Assembly: GCA_023410055.1 (NCBI GenBank)
Contig: JAEYQK010000101.1
Span: 1-42,475, forward strand
Reading direction: 5' to 3'
DNA: 42,475 bases
Origin: Acidobacteriota bacterium
GTDB taxonomy: Bacteria; Acidobacteriota; Terriglobia; Terriglobales; Acidobacteriaceae
Position numbers and translations under genes: made by a program. This document shows, in pieces, positions 8,128 through 17,346 of this stretch; position 1 is the stretch's first letter, and each line of letters begins with the position of its first letter. Under the pieces are notes generated by a model. The model ran no database searches. It worked only from the letters and a program-made list of their open reading frames with translations, and was not told where the DNA came from.

Positions 8128-8472
8128 CTAGTTGACTCGGGAGCGATAAGCAGTGGAAACGTGGATCGCTCCGTCTGCATACGATCCCATGATTGTCGCC
8201 TTATGGCCTGCAAACACGGCGACGCGCTCGTCATTGTCTTCCAGCGGATAAACTCCGTCCTGGTCGACCAGAACGTAATGAGCACCCAGATGAGCTCCGG
8301 CGATGATGCGATCGCCGTCGCCGGGGCGGAGAGCAACGCGTTGACGCACCGAAGCAATGTTGTAAACAATGCCGCTGAAGGTCTCCTGATTGTTCGCCGC
8401 TGTGACGATTGCGATAGCGCCGACGATCATCAGGACGACCAAGGCGATATCCAATGGTTCGCGTTTGCGCAT
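8128..8472 (-). CDS. Small membrane-anchored OB-fold-like protein in the nif operon
   Basis: 114 residues: one N-terminal transmembrane helix (about residues 7-27, after MRKRE) and a soluble domain of about 80 residues. The second half (HYVLVDQDGVYPLEDND, FAGHKATIMGSYADGAIHV) resembles the small beta-barrel of acidobacterial DUF5818-type proteins, in which a YxLD...FAG..VxVxG pattern recurs; this is recognition by pattern only. ATG 8472 is preceded by AAGGAA at seven bases; a GTG at 8490 would overlap the ferredoxin stop but lacks a good site. It lies between ferredoxin and nifV with tight spacing, so it is cotranscribed. No role in nitrogen fixation is known to me for such a protein. Confidence 0.72.
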   Translation of the reverse strand: MRKREPLDIALVVLMIVGAIAIVTAANNQETFSGIVYNIASVRQRVALRPGDGDRIIAGAHLGAHYVLVDQDGVYPLEDNDERVAVFAGHKATIMGSYADGAIHVSTAYRSRVN

Positions 8473-8483
8473 GATCCAATTCC

Positions 8484-8786
8484 TTAGCACAGCAACCCTT
8501 CGGCTGGCTGGCCTTCCTGCAACCGGTCAAGTATGTTGTCGATCTTCTCTTCAGTAATCTCGCCATACCAGTGGTTCTCGGGATAGACGATCATTACCGG
8601 TCCCTTCTCGCAGAGGTTCAGGCAACCGGTGGTCGAGACCTGAACGTCGCTCATATCGCGATCCGACAGTTCGCCCTGCAGATACTGCAGAAGTCCAGTC
8701 GAGTCCTTGCGATGACACACGCCTTTGGCTTCTCCGGCAACCCGGAAGCTGGCACAGACAAAGATATGGTGATTCGGTCTTTCCAT
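8484..8786 (-). CDS. Thioredoxin-fold [2Fe-2S] ferredoxin
   Basis: 100 residues with four well-placed cysteines, C11 and C24 (FVCASFRVAGEAKGVC) and C55 and C59 (TTGCLNLCEKGP), the ligand pattern of the thioredoxin-like [2Fe-2S] ferredoxins related to Shethna protein I and C. pasteurianum 2Fe ferredoxin. Such proteins are common beside nifB or nifEN, where they may donate electrons or serve cofactor assembly; they also resemble the NuoE C-terminal domain. ATG 8786 has AAAGGAGA upstream; the longer frame to 8891 overlaps nifB and is not used. A final cysteine at residue 100 is extra. It follows nifB by 25 bases. Confidence 0.88.
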   Translation of the reverse strand: MERPNHHIFVCASFRVAGEAKGVCHRKDSTGLLQYLQGELSDRDMSDVQVSTTGCLNLCEKGPVMIVYPENHWYGEITEEKIDNILDRLQEGQPAEGLLC

Positions 8787-8811
8787 CTGAATTCTCCTTT
8801 GCGGGCCGCGA

Positions 8812-10071
8812 CTAGGCGCAACCCGTACCGCTGCCCTGACACTCGGCCCCACAGAACTTGAACCGCTTGCGCATGGAGGCAGGCACATCACCGGTCCGGT
8901 ACAGACTGTTAAGACCGTCTGAGATCAGTCCGCCCATTTCGATGATGCGAATGCCCTCATGCTCAAGTACTCTTCGAGGATTGCCGCCGATTCCACTGAC
9001 GACAATCGCCCGACAGTCACTCAGTGACTTGGCCATTTGCAGCCAGCGCCCCGTACCCTGCCCAGGTTCCGGCGTCTCGCGTTTTTCGATCAGCTTGAGC
9101 CCGGCCGACGTCTGACCATAGATCCACAACTGCGCGGCCTCCCCCAGATGCTGATTGACGAGCGTGCCTTCCATGCTCGCGACCGCCACGTAAGGACGAT
9201 CAACTTCGTCGGTGCCGTTTGCACAGGCGTTCATGATCGCGACCAGTTCATCAGATTGCTTATCGCCCAGCAGACCGACTGCATCGGCGCGACATCGGGT
9301 ACAGTGCTGCATTTGGGGCAACAGCTGGCCGACGATTGCGCGAATCTTCGTCAGCTCTGCCGGGGCAAGCTCCCGATGTTTCTCGAATTTGGTGTCCTTC
9401 ACTGGATAGAGAGGGATGCAATTCATGATGTCGGCCCCGGCTGCGGATAGCTCCCGGGCGACACTCTCGATGTGCTCGTCGTTCACGCCGGGCACGACGA
9501 TCGTGTTGATCTTTACCGCAATGCCGTGTTCCTTGAGGGTCTGAATGGCACGTCGCTGGCGCTGCAGAAGAACGCACGCCGCGGAGTCGCCACGATGGAT
9601 CGTTTTTCCGTCACGCACCCAGGAGTAGATGCTCGCTCCGATCGCCGGATCAACGGCGTTGATCGTGAGGGTCACATGACTCACCTTGAGCTTTGCGAGT
9701 TCTTCAACATGGGGGGCGACATTCAACCCGTTACTTGCAACACACAGCAGCATGTCCGGATAGCTCTCCCGTACCAGCCGCAGCGTCTCAAGAGTCTCGT
9801 CAGAGCTCGCAAACGGATCTCCCGGACCTGCGATGCCGACCACGGCGATGTTCGGCATCTTCTTTGTGGCTCGGTCAAGGTAGGAGAGCGCCTGTTTAGG
9901 CGTCAGTACCGCACTCGTAACGCCAGGCCGGCTTTCGTTCATGCAGTCGAACTTGCGATTGCAGTAGTTGCATTGGATATTGCACTTGGGGGCCACCGGC
10001 AGATGGATTCGCGCAGTGCGATGTCTTGCGTCCGCGTTGAAGCAAGGATGTTTTGATAGATCCAGAGCCAT
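8812..10071 (-). CDS. nifB: Nitrogenase cofactor biosynthesis protein NifB with NifX-like tail
   Basis: 419 residues. Radical-SAM enzyme that builds the Fe8S9C core (NifB-co) from two 4Fe-4S clusters and SAM-derived carbide. The SAM cluster motif CNIQCNYC is at residues 30-37; GIAGPGDPFAS is the SAM-binding GGE-like region, and CTRCRADAVGLLG carries further cysteines used for K clusters. A C-terminal NifX/NafY-like domain (from about residue 290, RPYVAVAS ... IVVSGIGGNPRRVLE) makes this the two-domain form found in many bacteria. The protein ends Cys-rich (FCGAECQGSGTGCA). Its ribosome site GAGGGG overlaps the stop of nifN, which lies seven bases upstream, so the two are coupled. Confidence 0.95.
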   Translation of the reverse strand: MALDLSKHPCFNADARHRTARIHLPVAPKCNIQCNYCNRKFDCMNESRPGVTSAVLTPKQALSYLDRATKKMPNIAVVGIAGPGDPFASSDETLETLRLVRESYPDMLLCVASNGLNVAPHVEELAKLKVSHVTLTINAVDPAIGASIYSWVRDGKTIHRGDSAACVLLQRQRRAIQTLKEHGIAVKINTIVVPGVNDEHIESVARELSAAGADIMNCIPLYPVKDTKFEKHRELAPAELTKIRAIVGQLLPQMQHCTRCRADAVGLLGDKQSDELVAIMNACANGTDEVDRPYVAVASMEGTLVNQHLGEAAQLWIYGQTSAGLKLIEKRETPEPGQGTGRWLQMAKSLSDCRAIVVSGIGGNPRRVLEHEGIRIIEMGGLISDGLNSLYRTGDVPASMRKRFKFCGAECQGSGTGCA

Positions 10072-10078
10072 TGTCCCC

Positions 10079-11455
10079 TCACATGTAGCTGTAGCCCACC
10101 GTTGACGATTCCTGTTTGCTCTCGATCAGCGCGTTAGCGATGCGATCGAAGAGTTGCTGTGCGCCGCGATATCCAAGGTGCAGGATTCGCTGGCCTCCTA
10201 TGCGGTCATGAATCGGAAATCCTACGCGCACGAGCGGCACCCCAAGCTGGCGCGCGAGAGCATACCCCTTGCTATTACCGACCAGGATGTCTGGTTTCAG
10301 GGCGGCGGCCTCCTCGGCGATAGACATGAAGTCGGCCCCTTCGCGTACGGCAATCTGGCCCACGGTGTCCTGAGTGACTTCGGCGATTGCTTGCGCAAGT
10401 CCTCCGCTCTCTCCCCCCGAAGCACAGAGAACCGGCACGACGCCGATCTCACTCAGGAAAGCTGCAAGACCGGTGACTAGGTCCTCCTCGCCATAAACCA
10501 CCGCACGCTTACCGGAGACGTACTTGTGACCATCGACATACGAATCAATCAAACGGCCACGTTCGCGTTCGTGACGCGTAGGTGACGGTAAAGCTGAAAT
10601 CGTTTCGAGTACTTCAAACAGGCGGTCGGTTTCGTGAACGCCGATCGGCAATCCAAGCCGGTGACACGGCACGCAGCAACGTTCCTCAAGCAATGTCCCT
10701 GCGCTGGCGCTGCGGGAGATTGTCCTTCCGAATTCAATCGTCGCGGCGGCGCGTCCAGCAGAACGAACCGCTGCGATAGGAGTCCCGCCTTCGGGAATCT
10801 TGTGATACGTGTCCAGCGCCGGGCCGTCGAGCGTGTCGGAATAGTCGGGCAGTAGGACCGGTTCCAACATGAAGTCCGCAAAAACCTCCTTCAGATAACG
10901 GATATCCGCAGGCGAAACCATGCCCGGGAACACGTTAACGTGATTCTCGCGTGGTCCGCCCTCCGCCAGTGCATCGATCACGGACTGCACCGCGGCATGG
11001 AAGCCGTCCATGTGTGTACCGCGATAGCTGGCGGTGGACATGTGCACCAGCTCCGGCGACGCATCGCCATCGAGCTTTGAGCGATACTCACGCAGCAACA
11101 TCGGGACATCTTCACCAATCGTTTCTGAAAGACAGGTCGTCGCGACGCCGATCAGGCTGGGCTGGTACTGCTTCGTCACATTACGAAGCCCGAGGCTAAG
11201 GTTCTCGCCTCCGCCGAATACCGCGCTCGCTTCGCTGAAGTTCGATGCGGCAATGTCCATCGGCTCCTTGAAGTGGCTAATGATGTAGCGCCGCATGTAG
11301 GTCGCGCATCCCTGCGATCCGTGAAGAAATGGAACCGCGCCTTCTATCCCGCGGAGCGCAAGACAAGCGCCCAGCGGTGCGCACAACTTGCACGCGTTGC
11401 GTGTCGATACATATTTCGGCCGCGGAGCCCCAAGGACATTCAGCTGAGTGCTCAT
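10079..11455 (-). CDS. nifN: Nitrogenase cofactor scaffold NifN
   Basis: 458 residues. Beta-type subunit of the NifEN scaffold on which NifB-co matures to FeMo-co before transfer to NifDK. P-cluster-equivalent ligand positions are visible (NACKLCAPLGACLAL, C50 in HGSQGCATYMRR, C108 in TTCLSETIGED). The N-terminus was set at the ATG at 11455, which overlaps the nifE stop (ATGA) and has AAGGAG upstream; the open frame extends to 12058 but that part runs across nifE in another frame. The resemblance to NifK here is close (FKEP, SNFSEASAVFGG), which is expected for NifN. No NifB fusion is present. Confidence 0.92.
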   Translation of the reverse strand: MSTQLNVLGAPRPKYVSTRNACKLCAPLGACLALRGIEGAVPFLHGSQGCATYMRRYIISHFKEPMDIAASNFSEASAVFGGGENLSLGLRNVTKQYQPSLIGVATTCLSETIGEDVPMLLREYRSKLDGDASPELVHMSTASYRGTHMDGFHAAVQSVIDALAEGGPRENHVNVFPGMVSPADIRYLKEVFADFMLEPVLLPDYSDTLDGPALDTYHKIPEGGTPIAAVRSAGRAAATIEFGRTISRSASAGTLLEERCCVPCHRLGLPIGVHETDRLFEVLETISALPSPTRHERERGRLIDSYVDGHKYVSGKRAVVYGEEDLVTGLAAFLSEIGVVPVLCASGGESGGLAQAIAEVTQDTVGQIAVREGADFMSIAEEAAALKPDILVGNSKGYALARQLGVPLVRVGFPIHDRIGGQRILHLGYRGAQQLFDRIANALIESKQESSTVGYSYM

Positions 11456-12819
11456 GCCAGGTGCTCCTTTGCACTGTGAATACGCCTGCTGCGTGGCGTC
11501 AGCTTCCACACAGGGCTCGTTACCGTTGCGTGCACCTCGCGAGCGAAGTTCAGCATTCCTGCAAACCCCGCAAGAGCCTCTTTGCGTTCGTGGTTGTGAT
11601 CGCAAAAACCTACTCCGAGCTTGTAGGCAATCGGCCGCTCTTTCACGCCGCCGATAAACAAATCGACATCTTCTTCCTGTAGGAATTTGGCGAGTTCCAG
11701 CGGATTCGAGTCGTCGACGATGATCGTGCCGTCGTCGCATAAGTCGCGCAGCTGTTCGTAGTCTTCTTTGTTGCCGGTTTGTGAGCCGACCAACACCGTC
11801 TTGATGCCGAGTAGACGAAGAGCGCGCACCAGGGAAAATGCCTTGAATGCTCCGCCCACGTAGATCGCGGCCTTCTTGCCCTCGAGTTCGCTGCGGTACT
11901 CGAGTAGTTTCGGCATGATCGCGTCGATCTCTTCTTTCACCAGTGCCCGCGTACGCGCCATGATCTCCGGATCGCCGAAAACGCGCGCCACATCGTAGAG
12001 AGACTGCGCCATGTCCTCGATTCCGAAATACGAAACGCGAATGAACGGGATGTTCCACTTCTCCTTAACTGTTTTGGCCAGATGCATCATCGAGCCGGAG
12101 CACTGAACCACGTTGAGTGCGGCTCCGTGTGCTCGCTGTACATCGGCAACGCGCCCATCGCCTGTGATGCAGGAGACAACTTCCACGCCCATCTTGCGGA
12201 AGTACTCGCGGATGATCCAGATTTCACCCGCCAGATTGAAATCACCCATGATGTTCAGGCTGATCGGGCTGATGCCTCCGGTCGGGCCAGTCCCCATCAG
12301 CTTAAACAGCGCTTCGCAGGCGGCGCGATAGCCGTCCTTTTTGGTGCCCTTAAAGCCTTCCGAGTGAACTGGAAGTACCGGAATTCCTTTCTCTTCACTC
12401 ACCCGCTTGCACACGGCCTCAACGTCATCGCCGATGATGCCGACGATGCAGGTGGCATACACGAATGCAGCATTCGGCTTGTGTGCGTCGATTAGTTCGC
12501 ACAGTGCGGCGTACAGCTTCTTCTCACCGCCATGAATGACTTCAATCTCGCGCAGGTCGGTGGAGAAGCTGAGCCGATGAAGTTGCGGCCCCGATGACAG
12601 AGCGCCACGGATGTCCCACGTGTAGGCCGCACAACCGATCGGGCCATGAACGAGATGGAGGGCGTCGGCAATCGGATACAGCACGACGCGCGAGCCGCAG
12701 AATACGCAAGCGCGCTGGCTCACGGATCCCGCAAGGCTCTGCTTGCCGCATTCCAGATCGAACGGCTGCTCGCCTTTGCGATAAACCTGTCGCTCTCGCC
12801 CTTCCAGAATCTCAATCAT
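11452..12819 (-). CDS. nifE: Nitrogenase cofactor scaffold NifE
   Basis: 455 residues. Alpha-type subunit of NifEN. Cluster ligands are seen at C38/C41 (RACVFCGSR), C63 (HGPIGCAAYTWD) and C124 (YATCIVGIIGDD). Further conserved blocks include VIHGGEKKLY, HSEGFKGTKKDGYR and NIMGDFNLAGE. ATG 12819 was preferred over the longer frame to 12873 because it carries AGGAG eight bases upstream and gives the usual NifE N-terminus; the longer version would overlap nifK by 38 bases. It begins 16 bases after nifK ends and overlaps nifN by four bases. Confidence 0.92.
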   Translation of the reverse strand: MIEILEGRERQVYRKGEQPFDLECGKQSLAGSVSQRACVFCGSRVVLYPIADALHLVHGPIGCAAYTWDIRGALSSGPQLHRLSFSTDLREIEVIHGGEKKLYAALCELIDAHKPNAAFVYATCIVGIIGDDVEAVCKRVSEEKGIPVLPVHSEGFKGTKKDGYRAACEALFKLMGTGPTGGISPISLNIMGDFNLAGEIWIIREYFRKMGVEVVSCITGDGRVADVQRAHGAALNVVQCSGSMMHLAKTVKEKWNIPFIRVSYFGIEDMAQSLYDVARVFGDPEIMARTRALVKEEIDAIMPKLLEYRSELEGKKAAIYVGGAFKAFSLVRALRLLGIKTVLVGSQTGNKEDYEQLRDLCDDGTIIVDDSNPLELAKFLQEEDVDLFIGGVKERPIAYKLGVGFCDHNHERKEALAGFAGMLNFAREVHATVTSPVWKLTPRSRRIHSAKEHLA

Positions 12820-12835
12820 GGCCCCGCTCCTGTTC

Positions 12836-14218
12836 CTACATGACCAGTTCAAAGCGCTCTTCGGGTGACTCACGATCCTGGCGATCCATCAACACGCCGA
12901 GGATCTTCTCCATGAGCCGCATCGCCCCGCTATAGCCGACCGTCGGGAAGTACGAGTGCCCAACGCGGTCAAGAATCGGAAATCCATGGCGCACAAACGG
13001 GATGTTTTCGTCGCGCGCGATGTACTTGCCGTAGGTGTTGCCGATTAGCAGGTCAACACCCTCGTTCTTGATCCACTGATGCAGCAGAAACGCATCGGCC
13101 TGCCCACCCTTTTGGAACTTTGCTTCTGAAATCCCGTCGCCCAAGGCTTTCTTGATCCGCTTCTCGAATGACCTCGACGGCGTTCCAGTGACGATGTAGA
13201 CCGGGCGCATATCGAGTGCGACCAGGAACTCCGTCAACGAAACGAGCTGGTCTGGATCGCCAAACAATGCCACGCGTTTGCGATAGAAGTACTGGTGCAT
13301 GTCGGCCATCATGTCGACCAGGCGGCCGCGCTCCTCCGTGATGTGGCCTGGCACTCTGGCACCGGTCATGGTGCGAAGCGCCTGGACGAAACGATCCGTT
13401 GCCTGCAGACCAATAGGAAGCTCCAGCATCTGCCGCTGCACACCGCACTTTTCCTCGATTGCACTACATGCACGTGTCGAGCCGGAAATGCCGAGTCCGA
13501 TCGTGCCGATGCTGTCGCCGGTGCTCTTGAGCTTTTCGATTGTGGTGCCGCCCTTCGGATAAAAGCGGCGCTTACCCGTTTGCGGAGCATCAAGAACGTT
13601 CGACGTATCAGGGAACATGACCGTGTCAATGCCCATGTCGTTCGCGAGGCGCTTGATCTCACGCATGTCCGACGGTTCAACCCAGCCTGGAACGATGTTG
13701 ATTTGCCTCTGTTCGTCGTTGGTGGATTCCGAAAACTTTTCGGCAAACGCCTTCGCCATATTGGCGAACCCCGTCACGTGCGTACCAACGTAGCTCGGCG
13801 TATTCGCGTGTAACACGTACTTGTCTTCGGGAATATTTCCTTCGTCCTTGGCCTTCTGGATGATCTGTACGAGGTCATCACCGATCGTTTCTGACAAGCA
13901 CGTCGTGTGCACCGCGACGATGTCCGGGTTATACACGGTAAAAATCGTCTTCAACGCCAGAAGGAGATTTGCCTGACCGCCGAACACCGACGATCCTTCG
14001 GTGAACGAACTCGTGCCGGCCATGATCGGCTCTTTGTAGTGGCGAGTCAGTGTGCTGCGGTGATAAGCGCAACATCCCTGCGATCCGTGGCTGTGCGGCA
14101 AGCAATTGTGAATGCCGAGCGCGGCATACATCGCGCCAATCGGCTGACAGGTCTTCGCCGGATTGATGGTCAACGCAGACCGCTCGACGACTTCGCTCGT
14201 TGTGTGTCGCAAAAGCAT
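12836..14218 (-). CDS. nifK: Nitrogenase MoFe protein beta subunit NifK
   Basis: 460 residues, about 60 shorter than the Azotobacter type because the N-terminal extension is missing; this short form is known from Clostridium and other group II MoFe nitrogenases. P-cluster ligands are intact: C24 (PAKTCQPIGAM), C49 (HGSQGCCAYHR), C107 (TTCLSETIGDD) and the serine of TPSYVGTH. Together with NifD it forms the alpha2-beta2 protein that reduces N2. AAGGAG sits six bases before ATG 14218. The distance to nifD is 64 bases. The regions IMAGTSSFTEGSSVFGG and GWVEPSDMREIKRL are typical. Confidence 0.95.
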   Translation of the reverse strand: MLLRHTTSEVVERSALTINPAKTCQPIGAMYAALGIHNCLPHSHGSQGCCAYHRSTLTRHYKEPIMAGTSSFTEGSSVFGGQANLLLALKTIFTVYNPDIVAVHTTCLSETIGDDLVQIIQKAKDEGNIPEDKYVLHANTPSYVGTHVTGFANMAKAFAEKFSESTNDEQRQINIVPGWVEPSDMREIKRLANDMGIDTVMFPDTSNVLDAPQTGKRRFYPKGGTTIEKLKSTGDSIGTIGLGISGSTRACSAIEEKCGVQRQMLELPIGLQATDRFVQALRTMTGARVPGHITEERGRLVDMMADMHQYFYRKRVALFGDPDQLVSLTEFLVALDMRPVYIVTGTPSRSFEKRIKKALGDGISEAKFQKGGQADAFLLHQWIKNEGVDLLIGNTYGKYIARDENIPFVRHGFPILDRVGHSYFPTVGYSGAMRLMEKILGVLMDRQDRESPEERFELVM

Positions 14219-14282
14219 AGACTTCTCCTTCTCCGGCTCAGGCCCGGATTCGATTAACTCATCAGTTGTCGTTCGGGCCGAA

Positions 14283-15914
14283 CTAGTCGGCTGCCACTTC
14301 GGAAGGCTCGGGAGGCAGGGTCGGCTGCTGCCACGGAGCCAGGGTGAACGACCACACCTTCATGTTCACCATTCGGTCGATCTCGCGATAGAAGTTGATC
14401 GCGCCCTTAAAGCCGGCATAGGGTCCACCGTAGTCATAGCTGTGAAGCTGCTTGCAGGGGATGCCCATCTTCTGCACGGCGTACTTTTCCTTGATACCGG
14501 CGCAGAAGATCGCCGGCTTGTATATTTCCAGAAGGCGCTCGGTCTCGTGCTGGCTGATGTCGTCGAGAATCAGCGCTCCGTCCTCGGTCTCTGGCATCAT
14601 GCCCGTATAGTCCATGAACTCCAGATCGCTCGATGCCAACTTCTCCATGTCGGCTTCAGACTTGCGCGGACTGTAGCGTTCCTCGTCTCGCGTGACTGTC
14701 AGTTCCTCAATGTTCTTGGTATCGGCGTCGAGTTTGATCGTGGGAAGAACGCGTCGGCCTTCGTAATCGTCACGATGCCCGAATTCATACCCGGCAGCGA
14801 CGGTCTTCATGCCTATCTCGGTGAAGAGCGTCTGATAGTGATGCGCGCGTGAGCCGCCAACGAACAGCATCGCTGTCTTTCCTTCGCAACGGGAGCGCAC
14901 TTCATCACGAACCTTCTTCACTTCCACCATTTCCTCTTCAATGATGTTTTCGACGATCAGCTTCAGATTGGTATCGTCGAAATACTCGGCGATCCGGCGC
15001 AGCGACTTGGCTGTTCCGTCAGCGCCGATGAAGTTGACCTTCAGCCAGGGAATTCCGAACTTCTTCTCCATCATCTCGGCGACGTAGTTGATCGAACGAT
15101 GGCACATCACAGCATTCAGGTCGGCCATGTGCGAATTGGCAAAGCCGTCATAATGCGAGTTGCCGCTGAAGGTCGAGATCAGGGTGATCCCACAGCGGGC
15201 CAGCAGGTCCTCAATGACGAAGGCGTCGCCGCCGATGTTGTATTCGCCAAGGATATTGATCTTGAACTTTTCTGGACGCGGAGTGTCGTCTGTGCCGATC
15301 ACATGCTTGAAAAGCTGATTATTGGCAATATGATGCCCTGCTGACTGACTGACCCCGCGATACCCCTCGCAGCTGAACGCAAATACGTTAATTCCGAGCT
15401 TCTCTTTCATTTCGCGCGCAACCGCGTGCACGTCGTCGCCGATCAGTCCCACCGGGCAAGTCGAGAAGATTGCGATGGCTTTCGGTTTGAATGTCGCGTA
15501 CGCTTCCTCGACTGCCGCTTTCAGCTTCTTCTCACCGCCGAAGACAATCTGTTCTTCCTGCATGTCGGTGCTGAGGCAGTACGTAATGTAATTGGCGTCC
15601 TTCGGCGTTGGCGGGTGTGTCTGATTGCGGCGCGTGAGCCAGCTATAGAAGCCACAGCCAATCGGGCCGTGCGTGATCGACAGAATGTCGCGCGTAGGAC
15701 CAATGACGACGCCTTTACAGCCGGCGTAAGTGCATCCGCGCTGGGTGATGATCCCCGGCGCGGTGCGCACGTTCGCCTTGATCTCCGGAACCGAACCATC
15801 CGGGCGACGCTCGTTTACCACGATCTGTTCGGCTCTCTTCCTCCCGACCTTTTTCGGATATATCTTTACCAGTTCATTCTTGATTGCATGCGGGTTGATT
15901 GGGTCCGATGACAT
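14283..15914 (-). CDS. nifD: Nitrogenase MoFe protein alpha subunit NifD (group II-like, with insertion)
   Basis: 543 residues. All functional residues can be placed: P-cluster ligands C61 (GCTYAGCKG), C87 (GPIGCGFYSW) and C153 (STCPVGLIGDD); FeMo-co ligands C271 (AVMCHRS) and H491 (LHSYDYGGPYAG); substrate-channel residues Q190 and H194 (GVSQSAGHH). An extra stretch of roughly 50 residues at about 385-440 (after GHRDDYEGR, to GMMPETEDG) matches the position of the insertion in clostridial NifD. The ATG at 15914 has AAGGAG at six bases; the frame upstream to 16013 includes the nifH-nifD stem-loop and is not coding. The first conserved block begins only at about residue 12, as usual for this group. 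Confidence 0.95.
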   Translation of the reverse strand: MSSDPINPHAIKNELVKIYPKKVGRKRAEQIVVNERRPDGSVPEIKANVRTAPGIITQRGCTYAGCKGVVIGPTRDILSITHGPIGCGFYSWLTRRNQTHPPTPKDANYITYCLSTDMQEEQIVFGGEKKLKAAVEEAYATFKPKAIAIFSTCPVGLIGDDVHAVAREMKEKLGINVFAFSCEGYRGVSQSAGHHIANNQLFKHVIGTDDTPRPEKFKINILGEYNIGGDAFVIEDLLARCGITLISTFSGNSHYDGFANSHMADLNAVMCHRSINYVAEMMEKKFGIPWLKVNFIGADGTAKSLRRIAEYFDDTNLKLIVENIIEEEMVEVKKVRDEVRSRCEGKTAMLFVGGSRAHHYQTLFTEIGMKTVAAGYEFGHRDDYEGRRVLPTIKLDADTKNIEELTVTRDEERYSPRKSEADMEKLASSDLEFMDYTGMMPETEDGALILDDISQHETERLLEIYKPAIFCAGIKEKYAVQKMGIPCKQLHSYDYGGPYAGFKGAINFYREIDRMVNMKVWSFTLAPWQQPTLPPEPSEVAAD

Positions 15915-15958
15915 TGGTTCTCCTTGTTCGACCGAGCTCTTGATCCCTTCACTTTCGC

Positions 15959-15999
15959 GTCGGGCCGCATTCGACTGGGTGGTATCAATGCAGCCCGAC
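15959..15999 (-). promoter_or_regulatory. Stem-loop in the nifH-nifD gap
   Basis: Inverted repeat GTCGGGC-C-GCATT / AATGC-A-GCCCGAC: twelve pairs and one mismatch, 15-base loop, in the 105-bp space between nifH and nifD. No T run follows on the transcribed strand, so it is probably an mRNA stabilising or processing structure rather than a terminator. In other diazotrophs such structures help nifH transcript exceed nifDK. Confidence 0.6.
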
Positions 16000-16019
16000 G
16001 ACCTTATTCGCAACCCGAC

Positions 16020-16916
<897 letters not shown>

Positions 16917-16962
16917 GATGAATACCGTCCTTTATGAGCTTGTATGTAAAACTTCCTTCACG

Positions 16963-17186
16963 AAAAAGCCTCAGCGCGCACGTGTGGTGCGGTTTCAACG
17001 GTGACGCACAGCGGCACGCGCGTAATGGCTTGAATGTGGTTGGTGATTGTGCTCGAACGGGGAGCAGGACGCGCGGGTCGTACCGCGCTGGATATCGAGA
17101 CTTAGGAAGAACGATCTTCCGTCCAGTTACGGGTCTTTCGGTGAGCCGCTACTACTTTCTCGATGTGCACACGATAGCGGCAGCTC
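16963..17186 (-). promoter_or_regulatory. nifH leader with serial stem-loops, candidate ANTAR target
   Basis: In nifH transcription order: a 9-bp arm pair with a two-base bulge (17186-17143, GAGCCGCTA / TAGCGG-CA-GCTC); GGAAG-ATCGTT-CTTCC (17120-17105), a hexaloop with A1 and G4; GCGCGG-TACGAC-CCGCGC (17088-17071), a hexaloop with G4 but T1; TGCTC-CCCGTTC-GAGCA (17066-17050); and CGCAC-CACAC-GTGCG (16991-16977), followed nine bases later by five T. ANTAR proteins bind paired hairpins with hexaloops having A1 and G4. The next gene in the opposite direction encodes an ANTAR protein. The palindromic stems also read on the plus strand, so they could belong to that gene's leader instead. Confidence 0.45.
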
Positions 17187-17346
17187 ATTGCGAAGTCCAA
17201 TCAAAACTTTCTATCTAGACGATAGCGATGTAGGCGTAGAGCCGAATACCATGAGGGGCATAGAAACAATTTATTGGACGCTGAATCGAGGCGCCCTTAA
17301 GTTGTTGTTACCGCTGTCCTACTTCGAAAGTGGTGCTCTTGTTTTT

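Noticed and set aside
11456..12058. N-terminal extension of the nifN frame to 659 residues
   Set aside because: This part overlaps nifE in another frame and is Arg/Gly-rich; the ATG at 11455 has a ribosome site and starts a normal NifN.
16917..17346. Sigma-54 promoter or NifA upstream site for nifH
   Set aside because: I looked for TGGCAC-N5-TTGC and TGT-N10-ACA on the minus strand and saw no acceptable match.
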